DNA from: Mycolicibacterium neoaurum ATCC 25795
GTDB taxonomy: Bacteria; Actinomycetota; Actinomycetes; Mycobacteriales; Mycobacteriaceae
Direction of reading: 5' to 3'
Assembly: GCF_000691525.1 (NCBI RefSeq)
Contig: NZ_JMDW01000012.1
Span: forward strand, 186,001-250,000
DNA length: 64,000 nucleotides
The notes beneath the pieces were generated by a model. It saw nothing but the letters and a program-made list of their open reading frames with translations, searched no databases and was not told the origin of the DNA. How positions within the stretch are numbered: position 1 is the first letter of the stretch; every line of letters begins with the position of its first letter. Shown piece after piece: positions 57,828 to 64,000 of this stretch. A program made the position numbers and the translations under genes.

Positions 57828-59170
57828 GAGCCCGGTCCTGTCGGCACCATGAGCCCGGGCAGCCCGGCGGCCGGGTTGGTCGGCTGCGCAAGCTCGGCGG
57901 CCAATGGCGGGCCGGGCACCGGCGCCGCCGGACTGTTGGGATCCGGCGGCGCGGGCGGTGGCGGCGGACCGGCGGGCGGGATGTAATCCGGACGCAGCCA
58001 ATCCTCGCTCCAGGTCAGCTCATTGGGTCGTGCCGAGGCGGTGACACCGAGGTTCTGGCCGATCGGCAGGAAGTTGTACTGCCGGTTCTTGACGATCGGA
58101 GCCAGGTACTGCACGCAGAGCTTGGAGGATTGCTCGGCGTTGAGTCTCGAGGCGGCCTGTACCGCGCCACAGAGGAAGCTGATCGGGTTGGCGAAGTTGT
58201 TGATCACCGGGACGCTGGACACCGCACCCTGAGCAGGTTGGTAGATGTTGATGTAGTTCTGGAAGCTGGTCGGCGCGACGTGCAGGAACTGTTTCAGGTC
58301 GGCGAGGCTCTCGTTCAGCGCCGTGGTCACCCCGGCGAGCTTGTCCGATGTGGTGCCAAGGGTTTCACGGTTGTCGGCCACGAAATTCTGCACCAGCCCG
58401 ACGGTCTCGGACAGGTCCTGGACCGCATTGCCCACCTCGGTGGGATTATCGGCCAGCGTGCCGGTCACCGAGGCCAGATTCTGGTTGAGCGCGCGCATCA
58501 CATCGGTGCTGTCCTGCAGCGCCGAGACCAGGATCGACAAATTCTTCACGGTGGCGAAGACATCGGTGCTGTGATCGCCGACCGCCGAGATCGCCTGGGA
58601 CAGCTTGACCAGGGTGGCGCGGATATCGGCGCCTTGACCGCGCAGGTTGTCCGCCGCGGTGTTGATGAACGCCCCCAGCTCGCTGACGCCGCCGGGTTCG
58701 GTGGGCTGCAGCGTCTCGGTGATGCGATGCAGCTGCTCACGGACATCGTCGTATTCGACGGGGACCACGGTGCGGTCCTGGCCGATGACGGCGTTGTCCT
58801 GCAGGACCGGTCCCTCGGAGTAGGTCGGGGTCAGCTGAATTGCCCGTGAGGTGACCAGCATCGGCGACAGGATGGCCGCGTTGACGTTCTCGGGCACCTT
58901 GTGGCTGCCGTCGTACCAGAACGAGATCTTGACCCGCTCGGGTTCCGGCTCGATCTTCTCGATCCGGCCGACCGGGACACCGAGGATGACCACATCGTCG
59001 CCGACGAAGATGCCGTTGCTGCTGTCGAAGTACGCCACCACGTTGACGCGGTTGAGCGTCTCGGCGGTACGCACCACGAGGTAGACACCGGCCCCGAGGA
59101 TCGCGACGAGCGCGAGGGCCAGCGTGTTGCGGACGGCGTTGTGTCGGGACGGAGCCGAAGATGACGTCAC
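57824..59170 (-). CDS. mceD: MceD, MlaD-family protein
   Basis: 448 residues, GTG start at 59170. N-terminal membrane helix (about 14-34), MCE domain (about 38-118) with YFDSSNGIFVGDDVVILGVPVG, helical region (about 130-320) and a C-terminal Pro-rich segment (PPPPPAPPDPNSP). It overlaps mceC and mceE by 4 bp each. The upstream frame is open for 72 more codons inside mceC but is out of line with homologues. Confidence 0.92.
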   Translation of the reverse strand: MTSSSAPSRHNAVRNTLALALVAILGAGVYLVVRTAETLNRVNVVAYFDSSNGIFVGDDVVILGVPVGRIEKIEPEPERVKISFWYDGSHKVPENVNAAILSPMLVTSRAIQLTPTYSEGPVLQDNAVIGQDRTVVPVEYDDVREQLHRITETLQPTEPGGVSELGAFINTAADNLRGQGADIRATLVKLSQAISAVGDHSTDVFATVKNLSILVSALQDSTDVMRALNQNLASVTGTLADNPTEVGNAVQDLSETVGLVQNFVADNRETLGTTSDKLAGVTTALNESLADLKQFLHVAPTSFQNYINIYQPAQGAVSSVPVINNFANPISFLCGAVQAASRLNAEQSSKLCVQYLAPIVKNRQYNFLPIGQNLGVTASARPNELTWSEDWLRPDYIPPAGPPPPPAPPDPNSPAAPVPGPPLAAELAQPTNPAAGLPGLMVPTGPGS

Positions 59171-60531
59171 TGGCCTGCTCCCGGTTGTGCGCCGGACCCG
59201 TGCGCGACGGGCTCGCCGGGTGCGGGTACGAGGACCGGCCCCGGCGGGGTCGGGGTGGAGGCGATACCCGGCGGGGCGATCGCCGGCGGACCCGGAGGCG
59301 GCCCGCCGGGCGGCGGCGCGGGCAGCGGTTCGCGGTACGGGTAGCAACCGGTCGGTCCGGGCAGCGGAATTCCCGGTGGGCCACAACCCTGATCGCCCGG
59401 GTTGCCGGTGATGGCGTCGGGCAGGGTCAGGCGCGGGTCACCGCCCTGACCGGTGCGCGGGTAGGGGTTCGGCATGGCCGGCGTGCCCGGCTGGCCTACC
59501 TGCGGGTCGGTGCGCTCCGACGGCAGCAGGACATTGGGATCCAAGCCGAGGTCGGAGAACGCGGCGTCGATGAACGGCTGCACGAACTGGCCCGGCAGCA
59601 GATTGGCCACATAGGACTTGAAGAACGGTCCGCCAGAGACGGATTCGCCGAGGGACATCGCGTAGTCCCCGATCAGCTTCAGCGAGCGCTGCAGCCGTTG
59701 CTTGCGGTTGTCCAGGATGGTCAGCACCCCGTTGAGCTTTTCCAGCGCCGGCTTCATGGTTTCGTCGTTCTCGGCGATGAAGCCCTGCAGCTGGCGGCTC
59801 AGTGCCGAGATGTTGCCCGAAATGGCATCCAGTGCGGCCGTTTGGGTGCGCAGTTCGGCAAGCAACGCGTTGCTGCTGCGAACCAACGTGACGATCTGCT
59901 CACTGCGCTCGGCGAGCACGGTGGTGGCCTTGTTCGCATTGCCCAGCAGGCTGCGCAGTTCGGCATCTCGCTCGTTGAGCGTCTCGGAGAACCGGGACAC
60001 ACCGGCGATGGCCACGCGAAGTTCCGGCGGGGTGTCGGCGAAGGTCTCCGAGAGCACGCGCAGCGAGTCGGAGAGCTGATCGGTGTTCAGACCGCTGATG
60101 GTCGAGGCCAGATCGCCGAGTGCATCGGGCAGTTGGTAGGCAGGGGTGGTGCGGTCCATCGGGATGGTGCCGTCCTGCCAGCCGTCGCCGCGCGGTGTGA
60201 CCTCAAGATATTTCGTGCCGAGCAGGCTCTTGGTCTTGACGGCTGCCTCGCTGCGATCACCGATGCGCACGCCGTTGTCGATCTTGAACGTGACCAGCAC
60301 CTGCTGGCCCTCCAGTTCGACACCGGAGACCTGCCCCACCCGCATGCCGGAAACCTGCACGGTGGCACCCTCGCGGATCCCACCGGCCTCGGCGAAATAC
60401 GCCGAATAATCGCGGCCACCATTGAGGAAGGGCAGCTTGTCGTAGTTCAGGGCACCGAGAATGATGGCCGCCAACAGCGCCAAACCGATTGCGCCGACGA
60501 CCAATTGGTTGCGCTCTGCGAAGGATTTCAT
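59167..60531 (-). CDS. mceC: MceC, MlaD-family protein
   Basis: 454 residues. Start ATG at 60531 overlaps the mceB stop (ATGA); a GTG four codons upstream is also open. Membrane helix (about 9-30), MCE domain (about 40-120) with AGGIREGATVQVSGMRVG, helical region and a Pro-rich C-terminal tail of about 100 residues with several PPGPP and PNPYP repeats, typical of MceC. Overlaps mceD by 4 bp. Expected to sit in the hexameric ring. Confidence 0.92.
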   Translation of the reverse strand: MKSFAERNQLVVGAIGLALLAAIILGALNYDKLPFLNGGRDYSAYFAEAGGIREGATVQVSGMRVGQVSGVELEGQQVLVTFKIDNGVRIGDRSEAAVKTKSLLGTKYLEVTPRGDGWQDGTIPMDRTTPAYQLPDALGDLASTISGLNTDQLSDSLRVLSETFADTPPELRVAIAGVSRFSETLNERDAELRSLLGNANKATTVLAERSEQIVTLVRSSNALLAELRTQTAALDAISGNISALSRQLQGFIAENDETMKPALEKLNGVLTILDNRKQRLQRSLKLIGDYAMSLGESVSGGPFFKSYVANLLPGQFVQPFIDAAFSDLGLDPNVLLPSERTDPQVGQPGTPAMPNPYPRTGQGGDPRLTLPDAITGNPGDQGCGPPGIPLPGPTGCYPYREPLPAPPPGGPPPGPPAIAPPGIASTPTPPGPVLVPAPGEPVAHGSGAQPGAGQ

Positions 60532-61559
60532 CGCGGGGTGCACCTCCCGGTGCTCTGCCCAGCGGCCTTCACATAGACCGGCTGACCACCCTTACCGTTG
60601 AGCTTGAGCACGATATCGCACAGGTAGAAGCTGAAGAAGTCACCGTAGATGCCTTGCCGTGCCAGCGCCTGGTAGGCGTCGGGCAGGGTGTTGATCAGGT
60701 TGTCGAAATAGTCCGCGTCGGCGACGACGATTCCTGCCGCCCGGTCGGTTTCGGTGATGGTCTTGGCCAGCGGTGGGCGGGCCTGATCGAGCAGCTCGGC
60801 GATGCTGCCTGCCGCGGCGCTGACGTAGGCGACACCGTTGGCGATATCGGTGCGGCGCTGCGCGAGCCCGTCGACCAGCTGGCTCAATCCGTCGACGCCC
60901 TTGGCGAACTGCTCGTTCTGGTCGCCCAGCGAGCCCATCACGGTGTTGAGGTTGACGATGACCTCTCCGATCAGTTGATCGCGGTCGGCCAGCGTGTTGG
61001 TCAACGCGGCGGTCTGATTGAGGAACGATCCGATGGTGGCGCCCTGCCCCTGCAGAGCGCTGATCAAGGTGCCCGACAACGCGTTGATCTGGTCGGGCTG
61101 AAGGGCTTTGAACAACGGCCGGAAGCCGCCGATGAGCGCGTCGAGATCCAGCGCCGGCGCGGTGCGGGCCAGCGGGATCGTCGAACCGGGTTGCTGACGC
61201 TCGGTGTCGCCGGCACCCTCCTGCAGGCCGAGATAGCGCCCGCCGATCAGGTCGTCGTAGCGGATGACGGCGCGGGTGCCCTTGGTCAACACCACCGACG
61301 AGTCGGCGCTGAAGTTGACCAGCACGGTGCCGTCATCGCGGATCTGCATATCGCCGACCTTGCCGACCTCCACGCCGGCGATACGGACGAAGTCACCGGG
61401 CTCCATGCCGCTGACATTGGTGAACTCGGCCTTGTAACCCTGCTCGGTCTCCCCGAATCGCAGCTGCGAGAAGATCGCGAACAGCCCGAAGACACCCAGC
61501 AGACACACTGCCAGGAAGATGGTGAGCCGCCAGATGGCGCCTCCCAAGTTGTCTTTCAT
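60528..61559 (-). CDS. mceB: MceB, MlaD-family protein
   Basis: 343 residues. Membrane helix (about 11-32), MCE domain (about 39-118) with VSGMEPGDFVRIAGVEVGKVG and TIPLARTAPALDLDAL, helical region, and a C terminus with two cysteines in YLCDIVLKLNGK and GRCTPR that could form a disulphide, as in other MceB proteins. Starts 35 bp after mceA. Confidence 0.93.
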   Translation of the reverse strand: MKDNLGGAIWRLTIFLAVCLLGVFGLFAIFSQLRFGETEQGYKAEFTNVSGMEPGDFVRIAGVEVGKVGDMQIRDDGTVLVNFSADSSVVLTKGTRAVIRYDDLIGGRYLGLQEGAGDTERQQPGSTIPLARTAPALDLDALIGGFRPLFKALQPDQINALSGTLISALQGQGATIGSFLNQTAALTNTLADRDQLIGEVIVNLNTVMGSLGDQNEQFAKGVDGLSQLVDGLAQRRTDIANGVAYVSAAAGSIAELLDQARPPLAKTITETDRAAGIVVADADYFDNLINTLPDAYQALARQGIYGDFFSFYLCDIVLKLNGKGGQPVYVKAAGQSTGRCTPR

Positions 61560-61593
61560 GACTGACTACGTCTCCTCTGATGCGGGTCGGGTT

Positions 61594-63066
61594 TCAGGAC
61601 GGCGGGCCGGGCGCGGCCGGTACCGGTAGCGGCTGCGGGGGCAACGGCGTCGGCTGAACACCGGGATTGGTCACGATGAACGGCTCCGAACCCGGCCGCG
61701 GGCCGGGGTCACGCGGAGCGCCTGGCGGCGGTGCCGGCGGCAGCCCCGGCCACAACGGCGTGCCGTCGGGGGCGTAGAGCTGGGCGCCGTAGGCGGGAGC
61801 ACCCGGGTACGGGATCGGTCCGATTGCCGGGCCGCCGAAGGTGTTCCGGATGCTGGGCGGTTCGGGAACCGCACGGGTGACGGGCAACCAGTTTCCGTAG
61901 AACGGGAAGGAGATACCCGGGTTGGGCCGCCAGTCCAGACCGCTGCCGAAGCCGGTATTGGTGACCAGCTGGCGCACCGGCCAGTTCTGGTCGACGTTGG
62001 GCAGCGAGCCACACCCCGGCTTCCCGCCGGGTCCGCCCTTGGCACCGACGATCGGCAGATGGCGCGGGTAGGCGTAGGGATCATCGCCGAGCATCAGCGC
62101 GGTGTCCAGGATGAACGACTTGCCGTTACCGCCGGTGGCGTCGTAGCCACCGTGGTCGAGCAGGTACTTCGCCCCGGTCAGCAGACAGGTGTAGGACGGG
62201 CTGTACTTGAACAGCAGGTCGGTGGTCGGCTGCAGGGTGTTGACGGCCTTGATCAGGTTCTGCTGATTCGGGGCCAGCAGTTCGATTCCGGTGTTGGACA
62301 ACCCGGTGGTGGCCAACAGCAGGGCGTCGAGCTGCCGGGAGTTCTCGCTGATGGTGACCGCCGTGGTGCTCGCGGCGTCCAGGGTCGCCAAAATGCCTTG
62401 CGCGGCATCACCGTAGGCGGCGCTGAAACCCTGCAACGCCTGCCAGTCGGCCCGGATGGTGTCACTGCGGTCGTTGAGCGCGATCAGCACCTGGTTCGCA
62501 TCGGTGGTGGCGCGGCCGATCACCTCACCGCGGCCACGCACACCCTCGGCCAGCGCCGCCAGCGCACTGTTCAGTTTGGCGGTGTCCACCTGGTCGAGCA
62601 CGCCGACGAGGTTCTCGAAGACGGTGTTGACCTCGGTGGTGACGTTCTGCGACACCAGTACCTGGCCGGCGCTCAACCGTTCGGATTTCGGATCGGCCGG
62701 GTACACCAGGTCGACGAACTTGGCGCCGAAGATCGTGGTGGACCGGATCCTGGCCTCGACATTCGACGGGATGAAACGGATCTGGTCGGGATCGATATCC
62801 AGGCGCAGCTTCACCGGCGACGCGCTCTCGGTGTCACCGCCGCTGATGGCGGCGACCTTGCCGACCTGGACGCCGCGCAACTTGACCTTGGCGTTGGTTT
62901 CCATGACCAGACCCGAGCGATCCGAGGTCAGGGTCACCGGAACGGTGCTGCGCAGGCTTCCGGTGAACAGGGAGAAGGACAACCAGATGGCGGCGATGAC
63001 GAACACCACCAGCAGCAGCGTCCACCAGCCCGGTGCGATCCCTGAGTTACGTTTCGTCGCTGCCAC
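61594..63066 (-). CDS. mceA: MceA, MlaD-family protein
   Basis: 490 residues. Membrane helix (about 13-35), MCE domain (about 40-118) with SDRSGLVMETNAKVKLRGVQVG, a helical region (about 120-300) and a long Pro/Gly-rich tail; two cysteines occur near CLLTGAK and GCGSLP. MceA-type proteins lead the six-gene set. Which of the numbered mce systems this is cannot be told from the window; sequence features do not clearly match mce4A. Two bp before it the yrbEB gene ends. Confidence 0.92.
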   Translation of the reverse strand: MAATKRNSGIAPGWWTLLLVVFVIAAIWLSFSLFTGSLRSTVPVTLTSDRSGLVMETNAKVKLRGVQVGKVAAISGGDTESASPVKLRLDIDPDQIRFIPSNVEARIRSTTIFGAKFVDLVYPADPKSERLSAGQVLVSQNVTTEVNTVFENLVGVLDQVDTAKLNSALAALAEGVRGRGEVIGRATTDANQVLIALNDRSDTIRADWQALQGFSAAYGDAAQGILATLDAASTTAVTISENSRQLDALLLATTGLSNTGIELLAPNQQNLIKAVNTLQPTTDLLFKYSPSYTCLLTGAKYLLDHGGYDATGGNGKSFILDTALMLGDDPYAYPRHLPIVGAKGGPGGKPGCGSLPNVDQNWPVRQLVTNTGFGSGLDWRPNPGISFPFYGNWLPVTRAVPEPPSIRNTFGGPAIGPIPYPGAPAYGAQLYAPDGTPLWPGLPPAPPPGAPRDPGPRPGSEPFIVTNPGVQPTPLPPQPLPVPAAPGPPS

Positions 63067-63068
63067 GG

Positions 63069-63911
63069 CTAACCCGCCAGATTGAAGTTGCCGGATTGCC
63101 CGTACACCGCAAGGGAAATCATCACGACGACGAACGCGGAGATCACCAGCGAGGTACGCACCGCTCGACCGACCGCCTCACCCACACCGGCCGGGCCGCC
63201 GCTGGCGGTGAAGCCGTAGTAGGTGTGCACCAGCATGATCACGATGGCCATGGCGATCGACTGGACGAAGGACCAGATGAGATCGATCGGGTTGAGGAAT
63301 GTGTCGAAGTAGTGGTCGTAGACGCCGCTGGACTGACCGTAGATCACGGTCGTGCCGATCTTGGCCGCATAGAAAGACATCAGCACGCCGACGCAGTACA
63401 GCGGAATCACCACGATCACACCGGCGATGACGCGACTGGACGCCAGGTAGGCGATGCTGCGGATGCCGATGACCTCCAGCGCGTCGATCTCTTCGTTGAT
63501 GCGCATGGCGCCCAGCTGGGCGGTGGCACCGGCACCGATGGTGGCCGACAGCGCGATCGCCGTGGTGGCCGGCGCGATGAGGCGGACGTTGAAGAAGGCC
63601 GAGGCGAACCCGGTCAGCGCCTCGACACCGATCTCGGAGAACTGGTTGTAGCCCTGGACGGCGACCAACGCACCGGTACTGACGGTCAGGAAGCCGACGA
63701 TCGCCACGGTGCCGCCGATGATGGCCAAAGCCCCGGTCCCCAGGCCCATCTGCGCGATGAGGCGGACGAGTTCCTTCGGGTACCGGATGAACACGTCGCC
63801 GATGGAGATCAGCGTCCGACCGAAGAACTGGGTTTGCTCACCGACCTGATTCCAGGAATCGACGACGCTGTTGACGCTTCGTTTGACCCGCAGGCCCACT
63901 GTGGTCGTCAC
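63069..63911 (-). CDS. yrbEB: YrbEB, MlaE-type permease of the Mce transporter
   Basis: 280 residues, six or so membrane helices. MlaE features: GALVAVQGYNQFSEIG early, and AMRINEEIDALEVIGI (about 138-153), the EE loop contacting the ATPase. The GTG at 63911 overlaps the yrbEA stop by 4 bp. The ATPase MceG is normally encoded elsewhere, which fits the absence of an ABC ATPase here. Cytoplasmic-membrane permease. Confidence 0.93.
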   Translation of the reverse strand: MTTTVGLRVKRSVNSVVDSWNQVGEQTQFFGRTLISIGDVFIRYPKELVRLIAQMGLGTGALAIIGGTVAIVGFLTVSTGALVAVQGYNQFSEIGVEALTGFASAFFNVRLIAPATTAIALSATIGAGATAQLGAMRINEEIDALEVIGIRSIAYLASSRVIAGVIVVIPLYCVGVLMSFYAAKIGTTVIYGQSSGVYDHYFDTFLNPIDLIWSFVQSIAMAIVIMLVHTYYGFTASGGPAGVGEAVGRAVRTSLVISAFVVVMISLAVYGQSGNFNLAG

Positions 63912-64000
63912 ATCGTCGCCTTCACACCGACCGCGGTCGCAACCACGTTGATGGCGAACAGTGCCATGAACGTGAACACCACCGTCTCGTTCACCGCGTT
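63908..64000 (-). CDS. yrbEA: YrbEA, C-terminal end (partial at window edge)
   Basis: Only the last 30 codons are inside the window, in frame to the edge: the segment NAVNETVVFTFMALFAINVV, then ATAVGVKATM and TGA, a typical last membrane helix of the MlaE family. It is the first gene of the mce operon and overlaps yrbEB by 4 bp. The N-terminal part lies outside. Confidence 0.88.
   Translation of the reverse strand, partial: NAVNETVVFTFMALFAINVVATAVGVKATM

Noticed and set aside
61594..63066. Assigning the mce locus to a numbered system such as mce1 or mce4
   Set aside because: Gene order is common to several mce operons and the proteins do not show a decisive signature by eye.
1..64000. tRNA, rRNA, CRISPR, insertion sequences, prophage
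   Set aside because: No cloverleaf, array of regular repeats, transposase, integrase or phage structural gene was visible on either strand.

Overview
The window is chromosomal DNA of a fast-growing mycobacterium (Mycolicibacterium type). Evidence: very high GC at third codon positions, PimE, MCR, MmpL, an mce operon, DUF732 and Ala/Pro-rich secreted proteins, and many leaderless starts (TANNNT followed 6-7 nt later by ATG/GTG). From memory, the left half is colinear with the M. tuberculosis Rv1165-Rv1141c segment: typA, mutT2, Rv1159A, pimE, Rv1158c, Rv1157c, Rv1156, Rv1155, Rv1153c, Rv1152, Rv1151c, Rv1147, mmpL13, Rv1144, mcr, echA11. Blocks absent from that segment are inserted into it.

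Layout. 0-8.6 kb: typA, a divergent 53-residue Cys/Lys-rich protein, mutT2 back to back with a pterin dehydratase, pimE, two secreted proteins, a DUF1059 mini-protein, a nitroreductase, an HhH-GPD repair protein. 8.6-19.3 kb: an M20 amidohydrolase, a DUF732 protein, a LytS/LytTR two-component system joined to two acetate/pyruvate-type symporters each with a small membrane partner, an MFS pump, an acyltransferase, a DUF5302 protein. 19.3-28.9 kb: an F420/PPOX enzyme, two tandem methyltransferases, an EthA-like Baeyer-Villiger monooxygenase facing a PucR-type regulator, a short GntR, a class III sirtuin, and an mmpL13-tetR-methyltransferase operon in which mmpL13 is a single intact gene. 28.9-29.7 kb: an AT-richer stretch with a probable 40-residue leaderless micro-gene and two related hairpins. 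29.7-38 kb: nitronate monooxygenase, SDR, MCR and a crotonase; MFS, CPBP protease, NAD-binding protein, gamma-carbonic anhydrase and GlxA-type regulator. 38-44.8 kb: MFS, fasciclin protein, and a thiolase-crotonase-acyl-CoA dehydrogenase operon facing an FCD-GntR regulator.

44.8-51.8 kb: a DUF3556-like membrane protein preceded by a perfect KstR-type box, then a divergent cassette of NrtR-like Nudix regulator / SPFH protein / NAD-kinase-like protein whose intergenic region carries two copies of one operator. I consider this the best candidate for an undescribed system. It is followed by DoxX, SDR, TetR and RidA genes. 51.8-64 kb: a mostly overlapping mce operon on the minus strand (yrbEA partial, yrbEB, mceA-F, two Mce-associated proteins) that continues into an epoxide-hydrolase-like protein and a degenerate WS/DGAT acyltransferase.

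A dispersed 55-nt hairpin element occurs twice (7910 and 44827). No rRNA, tRNA, CRISPR array, insertion sequence or prophage was seen. Homology statements come from recognising motifs and families by eye; no database search was run.
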